A DNA stretch of 60,729 bases from Brevinema andersonii (GTDB lineage: Bacteria > Spirochaetota > Brevinematia > Brevinematales > Brevinemataceae): contig NZ_FOKY01000005.1 of assembly GCF_900112165.1 (NCBI RefSeq), positions 1-60,729 of the forward strand. Reading direction: 5' to 3'. The position numbers and the translations under genes were made by a program. Each line of letters begins with the position of its first letter. The stretch's first letter is position 1. The notes below the pieces were generated by a model, which did not search any database, was not told the DNA's origin, and was given only the letters and a program-made list of their open reading frames with translations. Of this stretch, positions 26,192-33,817 are shown one piece after another.

Positions 26192-27250
26192 TTATAATTT
26201 TAGTTCATTAGCTACTTTATCAATTATTTTTATAAATTCTTTTGACCAAAGTGATTCGGTACCAATTGCTTCTAACATCCCTTTATCAGCATACTCTGCA
26301 ACTCGTGGATCCAACGGAAGTGATGCTATTTTTTCAATTCCATGCTTCATTAAAAACATATCAAATTCAACATTTTTTGGATAAAGTTCGATTTGTTCTC
26401 CGCATTTCGGACAAACAACCATTCCCATATTGCTGATCATCCCTAAAATAGGAACATGAAATTTTTCAAACATAGAGATACCTTTAACTGCATCTTCAAG
26501 TGCAACCCCTTGCGGTGAAGATACAGCCAACAGCCCATCCAACGGCAAACTTTGACCAACTGCAATAGGAATATCGCCGGTTCCTGGTGGCATATCAAGC
26601 ACTAAAACATCATACTCTTCCCAAAGCGTATCTTCAAAAACCTGCTTCATAACACCATTAGCAATAGGTGCCCTCCATACTAAAGGAGCATCAATATCCG
26701 GGACCAAAATGCCGACACTCATCATAGAAATGCCGTCTTTTTCAGCAGGAACAAACTTCTCACCAAATACACTGACTTTATCACGCAGACCTAAAATTCT
26801 AGGAACGCTTGGGCCATAAACATCCAAATCAATCAATGCAGTTTTAAGATTTTTATCTGCAAGCCTACGTGCTAATTCAACAGCAATCGTTGATTTTCCT
26901 ACCCCTCCTTTTGTTGAATAAACAGCAATAATTTTTTTAAATTTTTTTAAGATGTCTTCCCGAATAAAATTTTGTAGCGTTTTTTGAGGAGGAGGTGCTT
27001 TTGAAAGTTCGCCCATAGATCTGTCCGTAACACTGACAAATACTTCGATATGCTCCTCACGAAATGCTTCTTCAACAAGGCTGCGTAGATTTTTTTTCTC
27101 TTCGGGAGAAGCTTGAGGTATAACAAGTCTGAACTTCATAGTATTATTTTCAACAGCTACCCCTTCAACAGATGCAACTTGATCTAGAGATTTTTGACTT
27201 TTAGGATCAATGATGCTACTCAAAACTGCTAATATATCTTGTTCTTTCAT
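26192..27250 (-). CDS. mrp: Mrp/NBP35-type P-loop ATPase, iron-sulfur cluster carrier
   Basis: This is a scaffold or carrier for delivering Fe-S clusters to apoproteins. The 352-residue protein has an amino-terminal MIP18/DUF59-like domain (about residues 1-90), then the deviant Walker A STKGGVGKST (about 112-121), DLDVYGPSVPRILGL and LDMPPGTGD, and a carboxy-terminal CPKCG (CxxC) cluster-binding motif. The length fits the family. Its ATG overlaps the TGA of the upstream glycosyltransferase by 4 nt, so the two are coupled in one operon. Confidence 0.93.
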   Translation of the reverse strand: MKEQDILAVLSSIIDPKSQKSLDQVASVEGVAVENNTMKFRLVIPQASPEEKKNLRSLVEEAFREEHIEVFVSVTDRSMGELSKAPPPQKTLQNFIREDILKKFKKIIAVYSTKGGVGKSTIAVELARRLADKNLKTALIDLDVYGPSVPRILGLRDKVSVFGEKFVPAEKDGISMMSVGILVPDIDAPLVWRAPIANGVMKQVFEDTLWEEYDVLVLDMPPGTGDIPIAVGQSLPLDGLLAVSSPQGVALEDAVKGISMFEKFHVPILGMISNMGMVVCPKCGEQIELYPKNVEFDMFLMKHGIEKIASLPLDPRVAEYADKGMLEAIGTESLWSKEFIKIIDKVANELKL

Positions 27251-28371
27251 AAATAATCCTTGCTATGAAATTCTTTAAATTTTTTGTCAATGAATGCTTT
27301 CATTTCTTCCTGAAAACGGCAGATAGAAAATTTTTTACTATATTCCGCTACTTTTTGCGGATCAAATCGGTCTTCATTATGTTCAAATTCTTGTACTGCT
27401 TGAGTAATCGCTTCAGCAGTCTGCGAATAAAAAAATATTCCTGTAACACCGTTTTGAATTGTTTCGCAAGCACCCCCCACACCGTAAGCAATTACAGGTG
27501 TACCTAAACTTTGAGCTTCAACGGGCATCAAGCCAAAATCTTCTTCTGCAGCAAAAATAAATGCTTTTGCTTTACCGATAATACTCATCAACTCAGAATG
27601 CGGCTGATACCCTAAATATGAGATATTTTCAGCCTTATTGGCAATACGGCGTACTTTTTCAGAATCAGGACCATCGCCTAAAATAATCAGTTTTTTATCA
27701 GGCATTCGGGCAAAACTCTCTGTAATGAGCAGAATATTTTTGTAAGGAACATGGCGCGAAGCCGCTACAAAATAATTTTCTTTATCTGTATATACTTTTT
27801 CACTCAAATTAACAGGAGGATAAATTACTTCTGCATCACGACGGTAGATTTTATGGATTCGGTTTTTAATAAAATGAGAATTCGCAATATAATAATCCGG
27901 TCGAAAACTTGACACTATATCCCACTGCCGCAGTCCATGAAAAATATGTTTCGTATACTGCTCTAAAAGCCATGGAAATTTAGCTTGTTTCAGATATTCA
28001 TGGGTCAAATCCCAAATATAACGCATCGGCGTATGTACGTAAGAGATATGACAAGTTTTAGCATCAGTTAACACCCCCTTTGCTACTGCGTGAGACGATG
28101 ATAATACAACATTATAGCCCCGCATGTCGAATTCTTCTATAGCAAGCGGAAATAATTGAGGTATCTTACGGTAAATCTTCCGGATAAAAGGACAATGCTG
28201 CAATGAGCTGTTAATAATTTTTGCATCCTTCAAAACAGTACGAGAAATGCTTTTAGGATCGCTGAACAAGGTATAAATTGGTGCCTGAGGATATAGCATA
28301 TACATTTGCTCGAGGACGCATTCGGCACCTCCCATGGTTACCAGCCAATCGTGCACTAATGCGGTTTTCAT
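27247..28371 (-). CDS. Glycosyltransferase family 4
   Basis: This 374-residue GT-B glycosyltransferase begins MKTALVHDWLVTMGGAECV. It contains the GT4 nucleotide-sugar site IILGDGPDSEKVRRIA and the EDFGLMPVEAQSLGTPVIAY segment, whose acidic residues hold the donor. The acceptor and product are unknown; envelope polysaccharide or glycolipid is likely. The start at 28371 has GGAG 6 nt upstream, whereas the longer frame from 28392 lacks one. A TTGAAA-17-TATAAT promoter lies upstream, and mrp follows by overlap. Confidence 0.88.
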   Translation of the reverse strand: MKTALVHDWLVTMGGAECVLEQMYMLYPQAPIYTLFSDPKSISRTVLKDAKIINSSLQHCPFIRKIYRKIPQLFPLAIEEFDMRGYNVVLSSSHAVAKGVLTDAKTCHISYVHTPMRYIWDLTHEYLKQAKFPWLLEQYTKHIFHGLRQWDIVSSFRPDYYIANSHFIKNRIHKIYRRDAEVIYPPVNLSEKVYTDKENYFVAASRHVPYKNILLITESFARMPDKKLIILGDGPDSEKVRRIANKAENISYLGYQPHSELMSIIGKAKAFIFAAEEDFGLMPVEAQSLGTPVIAYGVGGACETIQNGVTGIFFYSQTAEAITQAVQEFEHNEDRFDPQKVAEYSKKFSICRFQEEMKAFIDKKFKEFHSKDYL

Positions 28372-28401
28372 TTTTTCTCCAAATATTTTCATTTTTTACA
28401 A

Positions 28402-28434
28402 AAACAGCCTATAATATTATAGAATAACTGTTTT
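28402..28434. promoter_or_regulatory. Nested inverted repeats in the ymdB/glycosyltransferase divergent promoter region
   Basis: AAAACAG and CTGTTTT flank a perfect 14-bp palindrome, CTATAATATTATAG (28409-28422). The palindrome includes the minus-strand -10 TATAAT (28421-28416), whose -35 TTGAAA is at 28444-28439 with a 17-nt spacer. It could be an operator or simply two overlapping -10 elements facing opposite ways. Confidence 0.5.
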
Positions 28435-28470
28435 ATTTTTTCAACACAAAAAAATTTCTAAGGAAAATTT

Positions 28471-29367
28471 ATGCAAAAAATCCCTCAAAAAAATGCAAAA
28501 AATCTTAGAATTGTTGCATTTGGAGACATTGTCGGATCGGCTGGCCGAGCTATTATTAAGCAATTAGTACCTGAAATCAAGCAGCATTGGCAGCCTGATA
28601 TTATTATCGCTAATGTAGAAAATGCTTCACACGGATACGGACTCACCCCCAAACATGCCATAGAACTTCATAATTTCGGTATTGATCTGATGACTATGGG
28701 AAATCACACTTGGGATAAGCATATTTTGTGGTACACTATTAAAAAATTTCGGTATATTGCACGCCCACTTAATCAGACCAGAGAAACACCCGGTCAAGGA
28801 TATGCCATACATGCTACGAAGTTTGGTAATTTTGCTGTTATTTCCTTGGTAGGACGTTTTTTTATGAATCCAGCAAATTGTCCATTTCATGCGGTTTTTG
28901 ATATGATAAAAGATCTACATAAACAGGGCATAAAAATGATTGCTGTAGACATTCACGCAGAAGCCTCAGCAGAAAAGCAAATTATGGGCTACTTTTTGGA
29001 TGGAAAAGCCAGTATTGTCTGGGGCACACATACCCATGTACAAACCGCAGACGACCATATACTCCCCAAAGGTACTGGCTATTTGACTGATCTTGGCATG
29101 ACTGGAGCATTGGAATCTGTTTTAGGATTTGAAATCGAGCCAGCACTCAAGAAAATGATTTACGGCGAACCCAACCGCATGCATCCTGCTACAAAAGGTC
29201 CATTGATAGCGACGGGATTAATTGCCGATATCAACCCGTCCTCCGGCAAAACAAAATTCCTGATGCGATTTAAAGAAAAATTAGATCCTATCCCCAATTT
29301 AGTAGAAGAAAATGCTGAAAAAGATCATATCATTCGAACAGATATGGAAAAAGAAGCGGAGTTATAA
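28471..29367 (+). CDS. ymdB: YmdB-family metallophosphoesterase
   Basis: This is a calcineurin-like phosphodiesterase of the YmdB/TIGR00282 family; in Bacillus this family hydrolyses 2',3'-cyclic nucleotides and affects biofilm and motility choice. The 298-residue protein shows the metal-ligand motifs AFGDIVGSAGR, NVENASHGYGLT, MGNHTWDKH, VDIHAEASAEK and WGTHTHVQTAD in the expected order, then DLGMTGALESVLGFE. It carries about 10 extra basic residues at the amino terminus. AAGGAAAATTT precedes the ATG. Its TAA overlaps the next gene's ATG. Confidence 0.95.
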   Translation: MQKIPQKNAKNLRIVAFGDIVGSAGRAIIKQLVPEIKQHWQPDIIIANVENASHGYGLTPKHAIELHNFGIDLMTMGNHTWDKHILWYTIKKFRYIARPLNQTRETPGQGYAIHATKFGNFAVISLVGRFFMNPANCPFHAVFDMIKDLHKQGIKMIAVDIHAEASAEKQIMGYFLDGKASIVWGTHTHVQTADDHILPKGTGYLTDLGMTGALESVLGFEIEPALKKMIYGEPNRMHPATKGPLIATGLIADINPSSGKTKFLMRFKEKLDPIPNLVEENAEKDHIIRTDMEKEAEL

Positions 29368-29714
29368 TGCCAAACAGTAAAAATATCTATCAAAATTTAG
29401 AACATAGACTGAATTTATTTTTTATTTTCAGTAAAAATCCTGCTACCCAAAAATTAATTCCTGAATTGGCAATACAAACGATCAAAGATAGCTATGTATT
29501 TATTTTCGGAGAGTCTATTATTCATAACAGCTTGAAACTTATGGAGTTAATGGATATTTTATTAACAACAGAGGAAAAAAAACTACTTTACTATTTAGAA
29601 TCATCGCTGCGTAGCGCTAAAAAATATGAAAAATGCACAGAAAATTTTGATATTTCTGTGTTAACAAGCATCATAACAAAATTGCAGAAATATCTTGTCA
29701 AAAATAAAGCGTAA
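29367..29714 (+). CDS. Hypothetical protein downstream of ymdB
   Basis: This 115-residue, mostly helical, lysine-rich protein has no signal peptide or membrane segment. The ATG overlaps the ymdB stop (TAATG), with GGAG 5 nt upstream, so it is translationally coupled to ymdB. The family is not recognised. Its last two codons form part of the 5' arm of the structured element at 29709-29847. Confidence 0.7.
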   Translation: MPNSKNIYQNLEHRLNLFFIFSKNPATQKLIPELAIQTIKDSYVFIFGESIIHNSLKLMELMDILLTTEEKKLLYYLESSLRSAKKYEKCTENFDISVLTSIITKLQKYLVKNKA

Positions 29715-29847
29715 GGCAGTTGTGTGGGTCCTTAAAATAAGTTCGAGCACCGCACTATAACTCGCGATTCTCCAAATAGGAGAAGCATCTTTATTATAGA
29801 TAAAGCCGCTCAGCAATAAGGTGTCAACCCCACGTTATGCCTTACGC
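29709..29847. ncRNA. Candidate structured RNA or large hairpin between convergent genes
   Basis: Hand folding of the plus strand gives nested stems. GCGTAAGGCA pairs with TGCCTTACGC (29709-29718/29838-29847). GTGGG pairs with CCCAC (29724-29728/29829-29833), extendable by two wobble pairs. CCTTA pairs with TAAGG, and GAGC with GCTC. Two local hairpins close inside: TTCTCC/GGAGAA (29768-29773/29779-29784) and CTTTAT/ATAAAG (29789-29794/29800-29805). The outer arms touch the stop codons of both flanking genes. No T-run follows, so it is not a standard terminator. The class is unknown; the length is short for 6S RNA. Confidence 0.5.
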
Positions 29848-29848
29848 G

Positions 29849-30304
29849 TTAAATGCGGGGGAAAAACCAAATAAAACGAATCGGCAACAAAAAAACATCC
29901 ACTAACTTGTCCAATGCGGGAGAATTATCAATAGGATAAAAAAGATCCCAGAAAAACACTACATAAGAAATAAAAAACCAAGCTTCTATCAACGCTACAA
30001 AACAAGCAAATATACGAGATGCTTTAGAAATACGTTGATAACGGTCATAACTTTGACGTTTGAAAATAGGTGTAAGAATAATATAAAACAGTATTGTGCC
30101 AATACATGCAATATAATAACTAATTTGAGTTGATTGAGGTAGAAGCACATAGCCTAACCTTATTGCTGTCCCTGCAAGAACTAAGGATAATAATAAAAGA
30201 GCCAAACGCTTAACAACTTTTTGCATACCTTGATAATATGCACGCGTTATAAAAACACTAAAAAGTACACTTAAAACAAATAAAGAAATCCAAAACCAAT
30301 TCAT
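29849..30304 (-). CDS. Hypothetical four-helix membrane protein
   Basis: The product is 151 residues with four or five hydrophobic segments (about 3-19, 33-55, 62-79, 97-121) and a short carboxy terminus ending in PRI. Its overall shape recalls CvpA-type proteins, but I see no diagnostic motif. GTGAGTTATT precedes the ATG. It is divergent from ptsH and converges on the structured element at 29709-29847. Confidence 0.7.
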   Translation of the reverse strand: MNWFWISLFVLSVLFSVFITRAYYQGMQKVVKRLALLLLSLVLAGTAIRLGYVLLPQSTQISYYIACIGTILFYIILTPIFKRQSYDRYQRISKASRIFACFVALIEAWFFISYVVFFWDLFYPIDNSPALDKLVDVFLLPIRFIWFFPRI

Positions 30305-30339
30305 AATAACTCACAAATTTTTGAATAAAATATAAATAC

Positions 30340-30366
30340 TTATAATTTTCTATTTTTTACCGATAA
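30340..30366 (+). promoter_or_regulatory. Possible sigma-28 promoter of ptsH
   Basis: ACCGATAA (30359-30366) matches the FliA -10 consensus 7/8 and lies about 33 nt before the ptsH start. The -35 side is poor (TTAT or TATA, 14-15 nt upstream). A sigma-70 promoter could overlap it. Confidence 0.4.
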
Positions 30367-30398
30367 AATATATAAATTTATCCCTGTTTGAGGTATTT

Positions 30399-30665
30399 GT
30401 GATTAGTCAAGAGATAAACATACTCAATCGTTACGGAATTCATGCTCGTCCATCATCGATGATAGCAGATCTTGCAGAAAATTTTCAAAGTACTATTATT
30501 TTTGAAAAAGATGGTAAAACAGCTAATGCACGAAACATTATGAACTTAATTCTATTGTCTATAGAACCCAATTCTAAAATCACGGTACATATTAACGGAC
30601 CTGATGAAACAAGTGCCTTAAAAGCTCTTATTGATCTTATCGAGGTACGTCGTTTTGATGAATAA
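30399..30665 (+). CDS. ptsH: Phosphocarrier protein HPr
   Basis: This small phosphocarrier is charged on histidine by enzyme I and passes phosphate to sugar enzymes II or to regulators. The 88-residue protein has GIHARPSSMI with His15 in the standard position. At position 46, where Firmicutes-type HPr has the regulatory Ser, it has Asn (ARNIMNL), so phosphorylation by HPr kinase is not expected. The start is GTG at 30399 with GAGG 5 nt upstream. No enzyme I or enzyme II gene is near. It ends exactly where the convergent hpf gene ends. Confidence 0.92.
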   Translation: MISQEINILNRYGIHARPSSMIADLAENFQSTIIFEKDGKTANARNIMNLILLSIEPNSKITVHINGPDETSALKALIDLIEVRRFDE

Positions 30666-30965
30666 TCAATGTTTATGATGATCTGTGATTTTACTATGCT
30701 TTTTTCGTATTTCTGCTAAAACTTTATCTAAGGTCTGATCAATAGATGTTTCAACTACTTCGGCATGAGCAGAAGCAAAAAATTCCCCTAAATCGCTGGT
30801 AACATCACACTCTGTTTTAAATTTCACATGTTCCTTGTGTACATTCACATAAATATGATGAATTCTATCGGCAAAATGAACTAATTTTTGTTCTGCTTTT
30901 TGTTCAATAAATTGTCTTAATTCTGGAGTCATCTCAAATTGGTGTCCTGCGATGATTATATTCAT
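30666..30965 (-). CDS. hpf: Ribosome hibernation promoting factor (short form)
   Basis: It binds the 30S subunit to inactivate or protect ribosomes in slow growth. The 99-residue protein is the short HPF/YfiA type, with MNIIIAGHQFEMTPELRQFIEQKAEQKL and the carboxy-terminal repeat TLDKVLAEIRKKHSK. It lacks the long-form dimerisation domain. GAGG lies 5 nt before the ATG. It follows fliA with a 7-nt gap, so hibernation factor and flagellar sigma factor share a message. Its stop directly abuts that of ptsH. Confidence 0.93.
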   Translation of the reverse strand: MNIIIAGHQFEMTPELRQFIEQKAEQKLVHFADRIHHIYVNVHKEHVKFKTECDVTSDLGEFFASAHAEVVETSIDQTLDKVLAEIRKKHSKITDHHKH

Positions 30966-30972
30966 AATTACC

Positions 30973-31770
30973 TCACTTAGTTTCTTTTTGGATTTTATCC
31001 AAACGTCCTCTCAATCGCATGATCGCCTTCGTATGTAGTTGCGATACTCGAGATTCTGTTACAGCTAAGATACTACCAATTTCTTTTAAGGTCAATTCTT
31101 CATAATAATAGAGAATTAATACTTGTTTTTCGCGATCTGGCAGTTCTGTAATAGCATGGGCAATTATTTTTTTCAATTCTGTGCGTTCCGCCAACGCATT
31201 GGGATTTGAAACACTAACACTTTCCAAAGTTTCTTCCATAGACATAGGAGAATTGTCATTACCGTCATTCATAAGCCAATTTTCATCCATGGACACTAGT
31301 GCATTAGTACCAACCCTCAAAAGTTGCTGATGAAATTCTTCTACTGAAATTCCCATCGCGGCAGCAATTTCATCATCTTTTGCAGATCGACCTAACTTCA
31401 ACTCTAACTGTGAAATCGTACGTTCGATTTCTTTAGCTTTTTGACGTACCGAGCGTGGAAGCCAATCAATATTTCTCAACTCATCAAAAATAGCACCACG
31501 AATCCTTGTAACAGCATATGTTTTAAATTTAATATCACGATTGAGATCAAATTTATCAATAGCATCTATTAAACCAATCACTCCAAAGCTAACAAGATCT
31601 TGAAAATCAACCGAAGATGGAATATTCACCATAACACGTCCAGCAACATATTTAACTAGCGGAGCATATTTTTCAATAAAATAATTTCGGATTGTCCGGT
31701 CTTTCGTGCTACTATATTGTTCCCAAAGCTGTTCTTCCGTAAATCCGGCTAAATGTTCATATCCTTTCAC
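30973..31770 (-). CDS. fliA: Flagellar sigma-28 factor FliA/WhiG
   Basis: It directs RNA polymerase to late flagellar promoters. The 265-residue protein has region 2 (YAPLVKYVAGRVMVNIPSSV, DFQDLVSFGVIGLIDAIDKFD and KFKTYAVTRIRGAIFDELR), region 3, and region 4 (YYYEELTLKEIGSILAVTESRVSQLH), typical of FliA/WhiG. The start is GTG at 31770 with only a weak ribosome site. Sigma-28-like sites elsewhere in the window (flaB, fliK, 16472, 13547) are its likely targets. No anti-sigma flgM was found. It is co-transcribed with hpf. Confidence 0.97.
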   Translation of the reverse strand: MKGYEHLAGFTEEQLWEQYSSTKDRTIRNYFIEKYAPLVKYVAGRVMVNIPSSVDFQDLVSFGVIGLIDAIDKFDLNRDIKFKTYAVTRIRGAIFDELRNIDWLPRSVRQKAKEIERTISQLELKLGRSAKDDEIAAAMGISVEEFHQQLLRVGTNALVSMDENWLMNDGNDNSPMSMEETLESVSVSNPNALAERTELKKIIAHAITELPDREKQVLILYYYEELTLKEIGSILAVTESRVSQLHTKAIMRLRGRLDKIQKETK

Positions 31771-31847
31771 TCAATAAGCCTTCCGACAATTTTAACCTAA
31801 AGATAGGTTTTTATATTCTATATTATTTCTTAATTTTTAGCAAATAA

Positions 31848-32399
31848 TTATTCTTTTTCGTCCATAAGAACTTTTCGGGCCGCCATGGCACCTTCTTTAG
31901 GGGTAACTCTGACAGTTCTGTTCCCAGCTTCAAAATTGAACATACCATCAGCTCCAATCCTCATAGAATTACTTTGATTATCTAGAATCTCTTCGGCATC
32001 AGAAGAAAAATCCGTTTCCAAAACCGGTACTGTAGAAACTAGGTCAATAAATTCTTTACTGCTAGAATCTTCAAAATTCAGATCTTCCTCATTAACCGGA
32101 AATTTTTTATACAGTTCATCAATAGTCAAATCTTCATCATCTTTTGGTATAATATACTCTGTACGTTCTGCTGTTTCCTTTGGGAAAAAAATACTTTTTA
32201 ACTCCTGTTCTGAAAAGAGAGCTTGAAGCATTTTAATAAGAACAGCCCACACTAATAAAAACAAAATCCCACCTAATAAAGAGCGTTTCAGTATAACTTG
32301 TATACTTTGATTATTTAATAAATTAAGAAAAAAAATTAGCAGAAAACCAAAACCAAAAAACATCGCACTTACGGTACTTTTTATCAATCGTAAAAACAT
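31848..32399 (-). CDS. Hypothetical membrane protein upstream of fliA
   Basis: The product is about 183 residues with two amino-terminal membrane helices (about 10-27 and 41-60), an acidic cytoplasmic middle (about 75-150), and a carboxy-terminal stretch reading GNRTVRVTPKEGAMAARKVL. The start at 32399 has GGAG 5 nt upstream, whereas the longer frame from 32447 overlaps the intergenic gap. Its place between tldD and fliA suggests a flagellar or envelope role, but no family is recognised. Confidence 0.7.
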   Translation of the reverse strand: MFLRLIKSTVSAMFFGFGFLLIFFLNLLNNQSIQVILKRSLLGGILFLLVWAVLIKMLQALFSEQELKSIFFPKETAERTEYIIPKDDEDLTIDELYKKFPVNEEDLNFEDSSSKEFIDLVSTVPVLETDFSSDAEEILDNQSNSMRIGADGMFNFEAGNRTVRVTPKEGAMAARKVLMDEKE

Positions 32400-32458
32400 A
32401 ATCTCTCCATATTTCAAAGTATAACATAATTTTTTACAAAATTGCAATCAAATAATCT

Positions 32459-33808
32459 TTAGCCGATCAAAACATTATCAATCAAGAGATGCGGACTGCC
32501 TGTAGAAACGGGTAAGCCATTTTGACCAGCTTTTCCACAACCGCCCAAACCGCCATGATGTTCAAGATCAGAACCAATACCGATAATATTTTTCATCGTA
32601 GTAAATAGATTACCCGACAACACAACATCACGGATCAATCCCGTGATTTTTCCTTTTTCTACCTTATATGCATACGCAGCCGAAAATGTAAACATTTCCA
32701 AATTAGTCATTCCTCCTATCATATCGCATGCATAAATTCCATCCCAAAGCTCTTCCAACAGCTCCTCAAACGATCGAGAACCGTTCTCTATATAAGTGTT
32801 AGTCATTCGCGGAATGGGCACATAAAAAGGGGAAAGTGCCCGACCATTGCCAGTAGGTATAGTATTCATTTCTTTAGCAGTCAGCCGCGACTGTAAATAA
32901 CAGGAAATTTTACCGTTTTTAAGAAGTTCTCGACGGGCAGCTGGTACCCCTTCATCATCATAAGGACACCAGCCTGCCAAATGACTCTGACGACCGTCAT
33001 CAACAATAGTTAATTCTTCTGTTCCTAATATTGTGCCTAGCTGGATTTTTTCTAAAAGTTCGGGATTGTCGGCAAGGAAATCAGCTTCACTCATATGACC
33101 AAAAGCTTCATGAGCAAATACCCCTGCTAAATTAGGATTCAGCAAAACACGATAAGTCCCCGATTCTACTTTAGGTGCCTTAACAAGATCTCGCACACGT
33201 TTTTTGACAGCATCTATTTTTTCCTCACAGTTTTTAACAACTTCCATGCCACCGTATGTACCTTCAGAAAAATACGCATGCTGTAGTGTCAAACCTTGTT
33301 TAATAGCCGCTGATATACTCATACCAGTAAAATGCTTCTTTTGAAGAATATCCGATCCCTGAGAGTTAATATATAATTTTTCTACCGTATAATTTTTAAA
33401 TTCGACGCGTGTCGAATCAAACACATCATCCCAAAGCAAATCGTGAATACTGCGTGTAAAATGGTATTTTTCCTCTAGGGTCAGATTATCAGGACTTTCA
33501 AATGTTTGATTTTCGATATCGTCACAAATAACAGAAGTATCCGCTAAAAAAGTGTTCTGATCTCCCACAACTTGACAGCTTTCTAAAGCTCTTTCAATAG
33601 CACCGGACCAATTTTCATCATTGAACGCACAAAATCCAAGAGCCCCTTTATAGGAAATCCGCACCGAACCCGCCGAACATAAAGTATTAACCGCCTTTTC
33701 GACTTCTCCTTTGGATATCACAACAGAAGATCCATATGTATTGGCATACCGAGCTTCGATAGAATCTGCAGCAGTAGAATGGATAATATTTTTAATATGT
33801 TTACGCAT
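32459..33808 (-). CDS. tldD: TldD/PmbA-family metalloprotease
   Basis: TldD works with PmbA (TldE) to degrade or trim unfolded or modified peptides. The 449-residue protein has the zinc motif HEAFGH (HExxxH) within FAHEAFGHMSEADFL, followed by GTEELTIVDDGRQSHLAGWCPYDDEGVP. The carboxy-terminal half contains GNGRALSPFYVPIPRMTNTY and GGLGGCGK. The length fits TldD. No pmbA partner is in the window. It follows miaB with a 9-nt gap. Confidence 0.93.
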   Translation of the reverse strand: MRKHIKNIIHSTAADSIEARYANTYGSSVVISKGEVEKAVNTLCSAGSVRISYKGALGFCAFNDENWSGAIERALESCQVVGDQNTFLADTSVICDDIENQTFESPDNLTLEEKYHFTRSIHDLLWDDVFDSTRVEFKNYTVEKLYINSQGSDILQKKHFTGMSISAAIKQGLTLQHAYFSEGTYGGMEVVKNCEEKIDAVKKRVRDLVKAPKVESGTYRVLLNPNLAGVFAHEAFGHMSEADFLADNPELLEKIQLGTILGTEELTIVDDGRQSHLAGWCPYDDEGVPAARRELLKNGKISCYLQSRLTAKEMNTIPTGNGRALSPFYVPIPRMTNTYIENGSRSFEELLEELWDGIYACDMIGGMTNLEMFTFSAAYAYKVEKGKITGLIRDVVLSGNLFTTMKNIIGIGSDLEHHGGLGGCGKAGQNGLPVSTGSPHLLIDNVLIG

Positions 33809-33817
33809 TATCTCTTC

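Noticed and set aside
29709-29847. Integron attC-like site: inverted ends GTAAGGC/GCCTTAC and 139-nt length
   Set aside because: The attC core needs GTT at the crossover side; here it is GTA at both ends, no integrase gene is present, and there is no cassette array.
29709-29847. 6S RNA or SRP RNA
   Set aside because: It is shorter than usual 6S RNA, and it lacks the GGAA-type tetraloop with the AGCA/CAGG symmetric loop of SRP RNA.
31783-31815. AACCTA...TAGGTT hairpin upstream of fliA as a terminator
   Set aside because: The stem is only 6 bp, and no T-run follows in the direction of transcription of the minus-strand operon.
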